NCBI RefSeq assembly: GCF_000746205.1
Contig: NZ_JQKV01000002.1
Coordinates: 764,998-828,997, forward strand
Origin: Halorubrum sp. BV1
Lineage (GTDB): Archaea > Halobacteriota > Halobacteria > Halobacteriales > Haloferacaceae
Length of the DNA stretch: 64,000 nucleotides
Reading direction: 5' to 3'
Shown: one piece after another, positions 44,562 to 54,298 of the stretch
Numbering within the stretch: the first letter of the stretch is position 1
Layout of the letters: each line of letters begins with the position of its first letter
Notes under the pieces: model-generated
Told to the model about the DNA's origin: nothing
Seen by the model: only the letters and a program-made list of their open reading frames with translations
Database searches by the model: none
Translations under genes and position numbers: made by a program

Positions 44562-45873
44562 TCGCGTCACCCCCGTTCGGCCGCTCTGTGAGGTCGACGG
44601 CAGCGGCCGTCTCGATCCGGTCGCCGAGGATGCCGTCGGGCCGCCGACGGATGATGAACACCAACACGAGCCCGAGGAATACGAACTGCAGCGGCGCGAT
44701 GTTTTCTGTCGCGTACGCGAGTAGCGTGACCGGGTCGAGTGAGACGAGGGCGTCGGCGAACGACGGCGGCGTCTGCGCGTCGATCAGCCCGCGCACCGTG
44801 CTCCCGACACGTCGCGGTCCCTCGAAAAGCGCCGCCGCGAAGACGAGCCCGCCGATCACTGACCCCGTGTTCGAGCCGGAACCGCCGATGATGACGGCGA
44901 TGAAGACGTAGAAGGTGAGAAGCGGCATGAACTGTGGCGTCGGGGAGACGTTGCCCTGACTGCCGAACCAGAGGATGCCGGCGAGTCCCATCAGCGCACA
45001 GCCGATGACGAACACCTTGATCTTCACGAGGTTCACGTTCTTCCCGAGCGAGTCGGCGACGATTTCGTCCTCCCGGATGGCCGTGAGCACCCGGCCGAAC
45101 GGCGAGCGCCCGAGGCGTTCGAGGAGGAGGTAGTAGCCGGCGAGGACGACGGCGAGGACGGCGATGTACCCCCAGCCGATGAGTATCGGGTGGGCAATTC
45201 CGAGCCCGCCGTCGCCGAAGATTCCGAAGACGAGTTCGCCGAACGGGGTCGGCGACCCCGCCTGTCCGCCGACGAGGAACAGTTCGCGGACCGGGTTCGC
45301 GGGCATCCCCATCCCGCGACCGCCGCCGGTGCCGACGCCGATAGTCTCCCGCAGGAACGTGTCGAATGCGCTCGACTGGAGCGTGAGCCGGATGATCTCG
45401 GAGAGGCCGAGCGTGACGATAGCGAGGTAGTCGGCCTTGAGCCGCAGCGCCGGGAGCGCCGCGACGGCACCGAGTAACGCCGCCATCCCCATTCCGGCGA
45501 GGATGCCGACGGGAAGCGGGAGTCCGAGTCCGGGCGGACCGAACGCGGGATTCGGTGACCTGACGACCATTCCCATCGTGTAGACGCCGACGGCCATGAA
45601 CCCCGCGACGCCGATGTTGAACAGCCCGGTGTATCCCCACTGGAGATTCAACGCGAGCGCGGAGAGCGCGTACACCAGCCCGAGGAACGTCAGCGTCTCC
45701 AGCAGGCCGACGACGCTGTTGAGTCCGCTCGTGGCGGTCAACACGGTCGCCGCGGCGTAGATGACGGCGAGCGTGGCGAGCACTAATCCGAGGTCGCTGC
45801 GTCGGGCAGCGTCTGCGAGCGCGCCGAACGCGCTGTCGGGGCCGCCGGCGGTCGCGGAATCTGCGTCGCTCAT
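44554..45873 (-). CDS. livM: Branched-chain amino acid type ABC transporter permease LivM
   Basis: The 439-residue permease has about ten helices and the LivM-type loop (GLSEIIRLTLQS, then FGRVLTAIREDEIVADSLGKN, the ATPase contact region). It forms the pore with LivH. An N-terminal cytoplasmic tail of about 30 residues precedes the first helix. It overlaps livH by 4 nt. Confidence 0.92.
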   Translation of the reverse strand: MSDADSATAGGPDSAFGALADAARRSDLGLVLATLAVIYAAATVLTATSGLNSVVGLLETLTFLGLVYALSALALNLQWGYTGLFNIGVAGFMAVGVYTMGMVVRSPNPAFGPPGLGLPLPVGILAGMGMAALLGAVAALPALRLKADYLAIVTLGLSEIIRLTLQSSAFDTFLRETIGVGTGGGRGMGMPANPVRELFLVGGQAGSPTPFGELVFGIFGDGGLGIAHPILIGWGYIAVLAVVLAGYYLLLERLGRSPFGRVLTAIREDEIVADSLGKNVNLVKIKVFVIGCALMGLAGILWFGSQGNVSPTPQFMPLLTFYVFIAVIIGGSGSNTGSVIGGLVFAAALFEGPRRVGSTVRGLIDAQTPPSFADALVSLDPVTLLAYATENIAPLQFVFLGLVLVFIIRRRPDGILGDRIETAAAVDLTERPNGGDANE

Positions 45874-46991
45874 GCGGTCGAGACACCTCCGAAGAGCCCC
45901 TCGGGACGCAACAGGAGCATGAGGATCATCACGGCGAACGCCGCGGCCTGATTGAAGTCAGAGGGGATCCAGATGGTCGAGGTGGTGAACACGACGCCGA
46001 TGACGAGTCCGCCCGCGATCGCGCCGTACACCGACCCGATACCGCCGAGGATCACGGCGGCGAAAATGAGGAGCAAGAGGAGCCACCCGAAGTCGAACTG
46101 GATCGTGCCGCGCAAGAGCACGTAAAGGTACCCCGACGCGCCGGCGAGTCCGCCGCCGATGATCCACGTCGCGGTGACGACGCGCTCGGCTGGGATCCCG
46201 GTGATGAGCGCGAGGTCCTTGTTGTCGGCCATCGCGCGCATCGCGGTGCCGAGCTTCGTGCGCTGGAGCATGAAGTGCATCGCGAGCATTAACCCGATCG
46301 CCGCCACGACGATCGTGAGTTCGTGGGCGTTGATCGAGACGCCGAGGGGGCCGAAGACGACGTTCGACGCGTCGACGCTCGCAGTGATTCCTCGGCGGTC
46401 GGAGCCGTAGACGAACTGGAGCAGGTATCGGACGACGAGCGCCGCGCCGATGGAGGCGATCAAAATCGAGATACCGTCGCGGTCGCGCATGGGCTTGTAG
46501 AACGCCCGATCGAGCGCCAGCGCGACAGCGGCGGTGACGACGAACGCGGCGACGAGGCCGACGAGTATCGCACCCGGCGTGGTGAGGATGTGCGCGCCGA
46601 TGTCGCCCGGCGACGCGCTCCCGGCGTCGCGGACGGAGAGCAGCGTTCGAACCGGGACGTCGCCGAACCCGGCGATCAGGAAGGCGACGCCCCAGCCGGT
46701 GAACGCACCGGTCGAGACGAGGTCGCCGTGCGAGAAGTTCGCGAACGAGAGGATGCTGTACGTCAACGAGAGGCCGATTCCGGCGAGCCCGATCACGAGC
46801 CCGATCACGAGCCCGCTCCAGAGGTTCGACCGGAACCGATCGACGGAGAGCGCGCCCCCGATCGGGCCGACCGACACCCCTGCGAGCTTCGCGAGGAGGT
46901 CGACGAAGAGGAGGCCGGCGAGGACCGCGACGAGAAAGAGTCCCGGTCTGGCCCGTACCGTGTCGACCAGTGACGGTTCAGTTGTTCCCAT
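45870..46991 (-). CDS. livH: Branched-chain amino acid type ABC transporter permease LivH
   Basis: The 373-residue permease has about nine helices and the LivH contact loop TKLGTAMRAMADNKDLALITG. It is the first gene of the livHMGF operon. An AT-rich element (aattattta) about 40 bp upstream of the ATG may be the operon promoter with a short leader. Substrate could be branched-chain amino acids, amides or urea; the sequence does not decide. Confidence 0.92.
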   Translation of the reverse strand: MGTTEPSLVDTVRARPGLFLVAVLAGLLFVDLLAKLAGVSVGPIGGALSVDRFRSNLWSGLVIGLVIGLAGIGLSLTYSILSFANFSHGDLVSTGAFTGWGVAFLIAGFGDVPVRTLLSVRDAGSASPGDIGAHILTTPGAILVGLVAAFVVTAAVALALDRAFYKPMRDRDGISILIASIGAALVVRYLLQFVYGSDRRGITASVDASNVVFGPLGVSINAHELTIVVAAIGLMLAMHFMLQRTKLGTAMRAMADNKDLALITGIPAERVVTATWIIGGGLAGASGYLYVLLRGTIQFDFGWLLLLLIFAAVILGGIGSVYGAIAGGLVIGVVFTTSTIWIPSDFNQAAAFAVMILMLLLRPEGLFGGVSTA

Positions 46992-47131
46992 GTGTGCGTC
47001 TCACTGACGCAGGTTCAGACACCGAGAGGTAAATAATTCGCTGTTTCGACGAACGTGCGGGGCGAAATCGTCAGCCAGCCGTCGGGTGTCGGCGTCCGCC
47101 GCCGGTTCTCGGCGGCCGCCGCGTTCCGCCG

Positions 47132-48070
47132 TCAGTCTCCGCCGGCGGCCCGCGCTCGTCGCCGCGCGTCCGTCTCCGAGCGCCCCTCCCGCAGCAGCGC
47201 CTCGACGAACAGCTCGCCGGCCTTGTACGAGGAGCGAACCATGGGACCGGACGCACAGTAGAGGAAGCCGAACTCCGACTCGGCGACCGCGCGCCACGTC
47301 TCGAAGACGTCCGGATGGACGTACTCGAACACGTCGAGGTGTGAGCGCGACGGCTGGAGGTACTGCCCGAACGTGACGATGTCGACGCCGACCTCCCGGA
47401 GGTCGCCGAGCGTGTGGTACACCTCGTGGCCGTACTCGCCGACGCCGAGCATGAGACTCGTCTTGGTGTGGATGTCGGACTCGCGGTCGACGAGATCGAG
47501 CACGGCGAGCGACTGCTCGTAGTCGGCCCGCCGGTCGCGGACCGGCCACTGAAGCCGCGCTACCGTCTCCACGTTGTGGGCGATCACGTCGGGACCGGCG
47601 TCGACGATCCGGCGGACGGCCTCCGGGTCGCCTTGGAAATCAGGCATCAGCGTCTCTACGAGGATCTCCGGGTCGCGCCGTTTGATGGCCCGGATCGTCT
47701 CGGCGAAGTGAGCCGACCCGCCGTCCGCGAGGTCGTCGCGGTCGACGGACGTCAAGACGACGTAATCGAGGCCGATCTCCGCGACCGCGTCGGCGACGTT
47801 TTCGGGCTCGTCGGGGTCGAGCGGCCCCATCCCGCCCGTCTCGACGTCACAGAAGTTACAGCCGCGCGAGCAGCGATCGCCCATGAGCATGAACGTCGCG
47901 GTTCCGGGGCCGTCGGCTCCCGACCAACACTCGCCCATGTTCGGGCAGTTGGCCTCCTCACAGACGGTGTGGAGGTCGCGCTCGCGGAGGCTCGCTTTGA
48001 TCTCCGTGAACCGGCTTCCCGAGGGGGGACGCGACTTCAGCCAGTCCGGTTTCCGCCGGCCGCGTTGCAT
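47132..48070 (-). CDS. lipA: Lipoyl synthase
   Basis: LipA (312 residues) is a radical SAM enzyme that inserts two sulfurs into protein-bound octanoyl groups. The auxiliary cluster cysteines are Cys37, Cys42 and Cys48 (CEEANCPNMGEC). The radical SAM cysteines are Cys67, Cys71 and Cys74 (CSRGCNFC). The C-terminal RSSYKAGE serine motif is present. The ATG at 48070 follows a GCTTTTGCC stretch by about 24 bp. It serves the 2-oxoacid dehydrogenase and glycine-cleavage complexes. Confidence 0.95.
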   Translation of the reverse strand: MQRGRRKPDWLKSRPPSGSRFTEIKASLRERDLHTVCEEANCPNMGECWSGADGPGTATFMLMGDRCSRGCNFCDVETGGMGPLDPDEPENVADAVAEIGLDYVVLTSVDRDDLADGGSAHFAETIRAIKRRDPEILVETLMPDFQGDPEAVRRIVDAGPDVIAHNVETVARLQWPVRDRRADYEQSLAVLDLVDRESDIHTKTSLMLGVGEYGHEVYHTLGDLREVGVDIVTFGQYLQPSRSHLDVFEYVHPDVFETWRAVAESEFGFLYCASGPMVRSSYKAGELFVEALLREGRSETDARRRARAAGGD

Positions 48071-48157
48071 ACCTACGACACAGCGAGCAGACGGCAAAAG
48101 CGTGCGGGTCGAGCGCGCGTCGATTTCGCGTTTCGTGAGCGCCGGTTTCGCGTTTCG

Positions 48158-48715
48158 TCAGTCCAGAAGCGTCGCGCTCTCTGTAACCGTCGCGAACTCG
48201 CCACGCAGGTGCGCGAGCGCGACGCGGTGTGAGGTCTCGGGATCGATCCGAGCGCCGTCGTGTTCCTCGCGGGCGTGCGCCGCGGTCGCGTCGGCGACGA
48301 CCGTCACGTCGTAGCCGCGATTCTCCGCCATCCGGACCGTGGTCGAGACGCAGTGATCGGTGGTGAGCCCGCAGACGACGAGCGAGTCGTACCCCCGCTC
48401 GGTCAGCCACTCGTCGAGGCCGGTCCCGAGGAACGCGCCGTTGACCGACTTCTCGAACGTTGCCTCGCCCTCGATCGGGGCCGTCTCCGGCGTCCACGCG
48501 AACCCCGGCTCGTCGGGGGCAAGCGGCGAGTCCGGCTCGGTCGACGCGTGCCGAACGTGGGCGACCGGGCGGCCGTCGGCGCGCCACCGGTCGAGCAGCG
48601 CGGCGGCGACCGCCTCCGCGTCGGGGTTGTTTCGCTCGCCCCACCCCGGCTCGTCGAAGCCGGTCTGGAAGTCGACGAGGAGGAGGACCGCGTCCTCGGG
48701 GAGCGCCTCAGTCAT
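48158..48715 (-). CDS. Isochorismatase-family cysteine hydrolase
   Basis: This 185-residue hydrolase has the family triad: Asp15 in LLVDFQ, Lys89 in FEKSVNGAF and Cys122 in TTDHCVSTT. Metal-binding residues near HVRH are present. It may be a nicotinamidase, an isochorismatase or a related amidase; the substrate is open. Its ATG lies 8 nt inside the end of the upstream YqcI/YcgG gene, so the pair is co-translated. Confidence 0.87.
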   Translation of the reverse strand: MTEALPEDAVLLLVDFQTGFDEPGWGERNNPDAEAVAAALLDRWRADGRPVAHVRHASTEPDSPLAPDEPGFAWTPETAPIEGEATFEKSVNGAFLGTGLDEWLTERGYDSLVVCGLTTDHCVSTTVRMAENRGYDVTVVADATAAHAREEHDGARIDPETSHRVALAHLRGEFATVTESATLLD

Positions 48716-49610
48716 CGTCGAGACCGGACGTGACGGCCTCGTCGCCGCCCGCTCCGGCCCGCTCGGGGGCGGCCGCCGAACCGCGGCCGTCGCTCCCGGC
48801 GAACGCGCGCCACGCGCCGGCTTCGAGCAGGTCGTCCGGCACCTTGGGGTGCTCGCGGGTCGGCTCCAGCGGGCAGGCGTCCGGGCTCGCGTCCTCGTCC
48901 TCGCGAAACAGGTACTGCCTCCACTCGCGGTCGCCCTCGACGCCCCAGTCGCCCAGATCGGCGTGCGGACAGACGCCGTCGTACTCACTCATGCGGTCGC
49001 GGATCGTCTCGCGGGCCTGCTGACCCGCCGCCGTGTCTGCCGTGATCCCCTCGAAGACGGCCCGCGGCTGGAAGGTGATCTCGAGGCCGACCGGCGAGTA
49101 CCGGCTCTTCCTGTCGTCGTAAAACGGCGCTCGCGACGTGGGGAAGATCGGCTCGCCGCCGAAGCAGAACTCGAAGCGCGGCGTGTCCGGGTCGATCGGG
49201 ATCGAGTCCGGCCACGGCTCGGGGTCGTGGACGTGGAGGAACTCCAAGACGTGCCAGAGCCGCTCGTGGTAGTGCGCCTCTCCCGCGTCGTCCGCCGGCG
49301 GACGGAAGAACACCGCGAGCGGAGCGCGGTCGGCGTGGTCGGGATAGGTGTCGAGGTACTCGACGAGCGTGTCGCGGAGCCGGAGCAGCGCCGCCGGGTC
49401 CGTCGTCGACTCGCAGGCGGCGTACAGCATCTCGCCCTTCCGCTCGACTTCGATCCCGAAATAACAGGGGAACGGCGAGCCATCGCGCTCGCCGAGCATC
49501 GATTCGCGGAAGGTCCGGTAGTGGGCTTGGAGCCACTCAGGCGCTTCGTCGAGCCGATCGTGGAGCGTCTCCTGGTCCAACAGCACGCCCACGGTACCGG
49601 GCTCGTTCAT
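48708..49610 (-). CDS. YqcI/YcgG family protein
   Basis: The 300-residue protein matches the YqcI/YcgG family: YRTFRESMLGERDGSPFPCYFG near the N-terminus, ALAVFFRPP, HERLWHVLEFLHVHDPEPWP and FEFCFGGEPIFPTSRAPFYD in the middle. A Cys and His pair (CPHADLGDWG) lies near 218. Some family members (GntA) are heme-dependent N-hydroxylases of guanidines, but most are uncharacterised, so the activity here is unknown. The C-terminus is disordered. It overlaps the hydrolase gene by 8 nt. Confidence 0.85.
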   Translation of the reverse strand: MNEPGTVGVLLDQETLHDRLDEAPEWLQAHYRTFRESMLGERDGSPFPCYFGIEVERKGEMLYAACESTTDPAALLRLRDTLVEYLDTYPDHADRAPLAVFFRPPADDAGEAHYHERLWHVLEFLHVHDPEPWPDSIPIDPDTPRFEFCFGGEPIFPTSRAPFYDDRKSRYSPVGLEITFQPRAVFEGITADTAAGQQARETIRDRMSEYDGVCPHADLGDWGVEGDREWRQYLFREDEDASPDACPLEPTREHPKVPDDLLEAGAWRAFAGSDGRGSAAAPERAGAGGDEAVTSGLDDD

Positions 49611-49705
49611 ACCGCGAGTCAGTGCCGTGCGGGCTTTTGGCTTTCGGCGGTTCTCGCTCGGTACCGACGGGAACTTCGGCGGAACCGCATCCGTGGGAGT
49701 CGCCG

Positions 49706-51307
49706 CTACTCCGAGAGGAGGCTCTCCCCCGTCATCTCGGGGGGCAGGTCAAGACCGATCAGATCGAGCAGAGTCGGCGCGATATCACACAGCGAACCGC
49801 CGTCGCGGATCGCGGTCCCCCCGCCGTCGCCGTCGGGCGTCAGATAGACCACCGGGACGGGGTTGAACGTGTGAGCGGTGTGTGGGTCCGCCGGCGTCCC
49901 CATGTCGTCTGCGTTGCCGTGGTCGGCCGTGACGACCGCGTGACCGCCCGCGTCAGCGACTGCATCGAGGAGCCGGTCGAGCTGTGCGTCGACCGCCTCG
50001 ACAGCGTCGACCGCGGCGTCGAAGTCGCCGGTGTGGCCCACCATGTCGGGGTTGGCGTAGTTGAGAACGACCAGATCGGGGTCGTCGGTCTCGATCGTCG
50101 CGATCGCCTCGTCGGTGAGGTCCTCGGCCGACATCGCCGGCTGCTGGTCGTAGGTCGGCACGTCCGGGCTCTCGACTATCGTCCGCATCTCGCCCGTGAA
50201 CTCCACCTCGCGGCCGCCGTTGAGGAAGTACGTCACATGCGGGTACTTCTCCGACTCGGCGGTCCGGAGCTGGGTCAAGCCGGCATCGGAGACGACCTCG
50301 CCGACCGTGTTCGCCGGTTGTTGCGGCGGAAAGGCGACCGGGAAGTCGAACGTCTCGTCGTACTCGGTCATCGTCGTCAGCCGGACCTCAGGCTGGTCGA
50401 GATCGAACGTCCAGTCCGGCCGCGTGTCGGTGAGCATCCGGACGAGCTGGCGGGCGCGGTCGGCCCGGAAGTTGACGAAGACGACCGCGTCGCCGTCGGC
50501 GAGGGCGGGTTCGCCGGCGACGAGCGTCGGCTCGATGAACTCGTCCGTCTCGCCGCGAGCGTGCGCCTCCTCGGCGGCCGCGACCGCGCTCGCAGCCGTG
50601 TGCGGCGCGTCGCGCTCGACGATGGCGTCGTACGCCTTCTTCGTGCGCTCCCAGTTCTCGTCGCGGTCCATCGCGTGATACCGGCCCGTGACGGTCGCGA
50701 CGTGGCCGGTCCCGCGTTCGTCGGCTTTGCTCGTCACGTCGTCGAGGAACCCGTCTGCGATCTCGGGCGCGGTGTCGCGGCCGTCGGTGAACGCGTGCGT
50801 GGTCGCCGGGACGCCGGCGTCCGCCGCCGCGTCGATGAGCGCGAGCAGGTGTTCGACATCGGAGTGGACGCCGCCGTCGGAGACGAGCCCCATGAAGTGG
50901 ACTCGTCCGCCGGTCTCGGCGGCGTGGTCGAACGCCGCCGCGATCGCGTCGTTGTCGGCAAGAGAACCCTCGGCGAGCGCGTCCGAGATCCGCGTGTACG
51001 CCTGCTTTACGACCCGTCCCGCGCCGATGTTGAGGTGGCCGACCTCGGAGTTCCCCATCTGGCCCTCCGGCAGGCCGACCCGGCGGCCGTGGACGACGAG
51101 GCGGCCGTCGGCCCCGCGCTCGGTCGCCGCGTCGAACGTTGGCGTCTCCGCGGCCGCGACCGCGTCGCGCCCCGGCGGGCGTCCGGAGGGGTCGGCGGTT
51201 GCGGCGTCCGCATCGGTTCCGCGATCGTCGTCTCCGGTGTCCGGATCGCCGCCGTCGGCACCCGCACCGAGACCCCATCCGTCGAGAATGATGAGCGCCG
51301 TTTCCAT
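49706..51307 (-). CDS. gpmI: 2,3-bisphosphoglycerate-independent phosphoglycerate mutase
   Basis: The 533-residue enzyme interconverts 3- and 2-phosphoglycerate in glycolysis and gluconeogenesis. Metal sites include Asp9 in LILDGWG-type IILDGWG, the nucleophile Ser87 in GQMGNSEVGH, and the C-terminal VVTADHGNAD. An acidic insertion (about 15-48) follows the first metal motif, which is unusual and would sit on the surface. A GGTAATTACC palindrome about 22-31 bp upstream can serve as the TATA element. Confidence 0.94.
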   Translation of the reverse strand: METALIILDGWGLGAGADGGDPDTGDDDRGTDADAATADPSGRPPGRDAVAAAETPTFDAATERGADGRLVVHGRRVGLPEGQMGNSEVGHLNIGAGRVVKQAYTRISDALAEGSLADNDAIAAAFDHAAETGGRVHFMGLVSDGGVHSDVEHLLALIDAAADAGVPATTHAFTDGRDTAPEIADGFLDDVTSKADERGTGHVATVTGRYHAMDRDENWERTKKAYDAIVERDAPHTAASAVAAAEEAHARGETDEFIEPTLVAGEPALADGDAVVFVNFRADRARQLVRMLTDTRPDWTFDLDQPEVRLTTMTEYDETFDFPVAFPPQQPANTVGEVVSDAGLTQLRTAESEKYPHVTYFLNGGREVEFTGEMRTIVESPDVPTYDQQPAMSAEDLTDEAIATIETDDPDLVVLNYANPDMVGHTGDFDAAVDAVEAVDAQLDRLLDAVADAGGHAVVTADHGNADDMGTPADPHTAHTFNPVPVVYLTPDGDGGGTAIRDGGSLCDIAPTLLDLIGLDLPPEMTGESLLSE

Positions 51308-51428
51308 GCACGCGTTTCCCCGCCGTGGGGTAATTACCCTTCGCTACCCGGCGGGGACCGCGGCTGGACGCGACGCCGACGCCATCGGGAAGTCAGCCTT
51401 ATCAGCGCGCGACGCTAACCATACGTTA

Positions 51429-52112
51429 ATGGACTCCGCAGTACTGCTCGATCTCCTCGGTAACGAGAACCGGCGGCGCATCCTCCGGCTGCTCGCCACC
51501 AAGCCCTGCTACGTCACGGAGATCTCGGAGTACCTCGACGTGAGCCCGAAGGCGGTGATAGACCACCTGCGGAAGCTGGAGGAGGCCGGTCTGATCGAGT
51601 CGACGACCGACGACCAGCGCCGCAAGTACTTCAGGATCACGCGCAGCCTCAGGCTGGAGGTAAGCGTCTCGCCCTACGGCTTCGGCGCGAAGAGCGCGTA
51701 TCCTGCAAAGAGCAGCCTCGATATGTCCGGCCGGTGTCCGCACCTCTCCATCGAACTCCCCGACGGCTCGGGCGTCGGGCCGGCGACGGATCTACCCGAC
51801 CTCGCGAGCGAGTTCTCCCGACTGCAGGATCTCGATCGCGAGCTTTCGCTGGCCCAGCGGTGGGTGCAGGGGCGCGTCGAGGACACGCTCTCGCGGATCG
51901 ACGACCGGCTCGGGACCGAGGCCGACAGCCGCTTTTTCGCCGCGGTGCTCGCGGCGCTGGTCGAGACGGACGGCACGCCCGCCACCGTCGCCGAGGAGGT
52001 CGGCGCTCGCGAGCGAACCGTCGACGACGCGCTCTCCCGGCTCGCCGACGTCGGCGTGGTCGCCCGCGAGACCGGCGGTGACGCCGGTCCGGACCGCTAC
52101 CGGATTCGATAG
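51429..52112 (+). CDS. ArsR-type winged-helix regulator
   Basis: The 227-residue protein starts with an ArsR-type winged helix (LLDLLGNENRRRILRLLATK, then ISEYLDVSPKAVIDHLRKLEEAGLIE). The centre holds a long helical stretch (about 115-165), and the C-terminus has a second small helix-turn-helix-like part (TPATVAEEVGARERTVDDALSRL). It is a common haloarchaeal regulator of unknown targets. A CCTTATCAG element 26-33 bp ahead supports the ATG. Confidence 0.88.
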   Translation: MDSAVLLDLLGNENRRRILRLLATKPCYVTEISEYLDVSPKAVIDHLRKLEEAGLIESTTDDQRRKYFRITRSLRLEVSVSPYGFGAKSAYPAKSSLDMSGRCPHLSIELPDGSGVGPATDLPDLASEFSRLQDLDRELSLAQRWVQGRVEDTLSRIDDRLGTEADSRFFAAVLAALVETDGTPATVAEEVGARERTVDDALSRLADVGVVARETGGDAGPDRYRIR

Positions 52113-52171
52113 GTTTCGGCGGACCGGGTCGCTTCCGGAACCTTTTGGCTCGTTCCCGGGAGAGAGCCGAC

Positions 52172-53092
52172 GTGAGCCGACTACGGACCACCTCGTTGTT
52201 CCTCCTCCTCGCCGCCGTCTGGGGATCGGCGTTCATGGCGATCAACGCCGGGCTGGCGTACTTTCCGCCGGTGTTGTTCGCGGCGTTCCGCTTCGACGTC
52301 GCCGGCGTCGTGATGCTCGGGTACGCCGCCTACGCCGTCGACGACCCGTTTCCCCGGGGCCGCGACGAGTGGAGCGTCGTCGCGGTCGGCGCGACGCTTA
52401 TCATCGCCGCGTACCACGCGTTCCTCTTCGTCGGCGAGAGCGACCCGGCCGTGACGAGCGCCGTCGCGGCCGTGATCGTCAGCCTCTCGCCCGTCCTGAC
52501 GACGGTGTTCGCGCGGGCGTTTCTCCCCTCGGAGCGGCTGACCGCCGTCGGCGTCGTCGGCCTGCTCGTCGGGCTCGCGGGCGCGGTCGTGCTCGCCGCG
52601 CCCGACCCGGCGAACCTGACCGGCAGCGGCACCGTCGCCAAGTTCCTCGTGTTGCTCGCGGCGGCCGCCTTCGCGCTCGGGTCGGTTCTGACCCGCGCCG
52701 CCGACACGGAGATGTCGATAGAGACGATGGAGGCGTGGTCGATGCTCCTCGGGGCCGTCCTGACGCACCTGCTCTCTTTGGGGCTCGGCGAGTCGACCGC
52801 CGACGTGACGTGGTCGACGGAGGCGCTCCTCGCGCTCGCGTACCTCGCCGTCGCTGCGAGCGGGCTCGGCTTCCTCATCTACTTCCGGCTGCTCGACCGG
52901 CTCGGCCCGATCGAGATCAACCTCGTCTCGTACGTCGCGCCCGTCTTCGCCGCGCTCGCTGGGTGGGCGTTCCTCGGCGAGGGCGTCACCCCAAACACGG
53001 TCGCCGGCTTCGCTATCATCTGTGTCGGCTTCGCGCTGGTGAAACGCGCCGCGCTCCGGGAGACGCTCCGCGAGTACGGCGTCGTCGGGTGA
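52172..53092 (+). CDS. EamA-family (DMT) transporter
   Basis: The 306-residue membrane protein has ten helices in two EamA repeats (LFLLLAAVWGSAFMAINAGL begins the first; the second begins near residue 160). The family exports metabolites such as amino acids. The GTG at 52172 is chosen over an in-frame TTG nine codons upstream because a CCTTTTGG stretch lies 24-31 bp ahead. It follows the ArsR-type gene by 59 bp. Confidence 0.88.
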   Translation: MSRLRTTSLFLLLAAVWGSAFMAINAGLAYFPPVLFAAFRFDVAGVVMLGYAAYAVDDPFPRGRDEWSVVAVGATLIIAAYHAFLFVGESDPAVTSAVAAVIVSLSPVLTTVFARAFLPSERLTAVGVVGLLVGLAGAVVLAAPDPANLTGSGTVAKFLVLLAAAAFALGSVLTRAADTEMSIETMEAWSMLLGAVLTHLLSLGLGESTADVTWSTEALLALAYLAVAASGLGFLIYFRLLDRLGPIEINLVSYVAPVFAALAGWAFLGEGVTPNTVAGFAIICVGFALVKRAALRETLREYGVVG

Positions 53093-53220
53093 ACGCGACC
53101 CTCGCGAAATTGATGCAGCGAGTTTCGACCGGCGAGCGGGAGGAACGCGGAGGAACGCGCTGATATCGGACACGACGCGAGCCACCAAACACTTACCGCG
53201 GCCGGCTCGACTCGGGGTAC

Positions 53221-53811
53221 ATGTCAGTCCCCGACAGATCGAGCCGACAGAGCGGAATCGTCGGCCGCGCCGCCGCGGGCGCGGGACTCGGTGCCGCCAC
53301 CTACGTCCTCGGCTACCTAGTCACCTTCCTCACCCAGAGCGGTCGGGTCGAAGACCAGCTTCGCGGAGTCAACTTCTTCGCCGACCTGTTCGGCCGCGAC
53401 CCGATCCCGACGTGGCAGGGCGTCGGGTGGGTGTATTATAATGCTCACTTCGTCGACACCGAGATTCCGGCGCTCGTGGGCGGTGCCCGGTCGATGAACC
53501 TTATCTCGCAGGCCGACGGGGGGTCGCTCGGGTGGCTGTTCGTCCTCCCGCCGCTGCTGCTTTTCGTGGCCGGGATCGCCGCGGGACGGTTCAGTGGCGC
53601 GACCGACGCGGTCGTGGGGGCGAGATCGGGCGCGCTCGTCGTCGCCGGCTACCTCCCGCTCGCGGTGATCGGCGCGTTCCTGTTCCGGCGCGCCATGGGC
53701 GACGGCACGGTCGCTCCGACGCTCGTCACCGCCGTCCTGCTTGCGGGAGCGGTGTACCCGGCTGTCTTCGGTTCGATTGGCGGGGCGGTCTCGTCGCTTT
53801 TGAGCGACTGA
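53221..53811 (+). CDS. Membrane protein of unknown function
   Basis: The 196-residue protein has four to five predicted helices (about 14-36, 103-120, 133-150, 160-190) and a polar loop (about 37-95) with WQGVGWVYYNAHFVDTEIP. The pattern is familiar from haloarchaeal membrane proteins, but I cannot name a family. An ACTTACC element about 27 bp ahead fits a leaderless start. Confidence 0.72.
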   Translation: MSVPDRSSRQSGIVGRAAAGAGLGAATYVLGYLVTFLTQSGRVEDQLRGVNFFADLFGRDPIPTWQGVGWVYYNAHFVDTEIPALVGGARSMNLISQADGGSLGWLFVLPPLLLFVAGIAAGRFSGATDAVVGARSGALVVAGYLPLAVIGAFLFRRAMGDGTVAPTLVTAVLLAGAVYPAVFGSIGGAVSSLLSD

Positions 53812-53845
53812 ACCGGCGAGTCGCGGCGACGCCGAGCCGAACCTC

Positions 53846-54298
53846 TCAGTACTCCGCGTCCTCGGGATCGAACCGGTCGCCGTACTCGCGGACCGGATCG
53901 ACCGGTCGCCCCTCGTCGGTCTCGGGCGCGACGTAGTCGATAAACGCCTCGACGTCGGGCTCACGGACGCGGACGTCGACGTCGATCTCGCCGAGTTCGT
54001 CGGATTCGCCGACGGCGAAGTTGACCACGCCCTCGAAGGCGGCCTGTTTCTTGAGCGAGAAGGAGAACCCCTCGTCCGTGGCGTTGTTCAGGAAGACCCG
54101 CCGAGCCGTATCGAGGATCTCCTGTTCGTGGAGCACGTCGGAGAAGGCGTCGAGGGTATGAGTCTCGGCGACGAGCGCGCCGTTCTCGTGGGTCAGCTCC
54201 GCGTCCGGGAAGACGTTCGACACCGCGTCGGCGACCCGGTCGGTCACTTCGGTGTCGCGGACCGGGGCTCTGATGTCGACGTCGACGCTGTAGATCAC
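53846..54298 (-). CDS. UPF0201 family protein (RNA-binding-like)
   Basis: The 150-residue protein matches UPF0201: MIYSVDVDIRAPVRDTEVTD, AVSNVFPDAEL, then FSDVLHEQEILDTARRVF and FSLKKQAAFEGVVNF. The family is archaeal and often annotated RNA-binding, though no role is proven. It overlaps the UPF0200 gene by 4 nt, a pairing common in archaea. Confidence 0.87.
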   Translation of the reverse strand: MIYSVDVDIRAPVRDTEVTDRVADAVSNVFPDAELTHENGALVAETHTLDAFSDVLHEQEILDTARRVFLNNATDEGFSFSLKKQAAFEGVVNFAVGESDELGEIDVDVRVREPDVEAFIDYVAPETDEGRPVDPVREYGDRFDPEDAEY

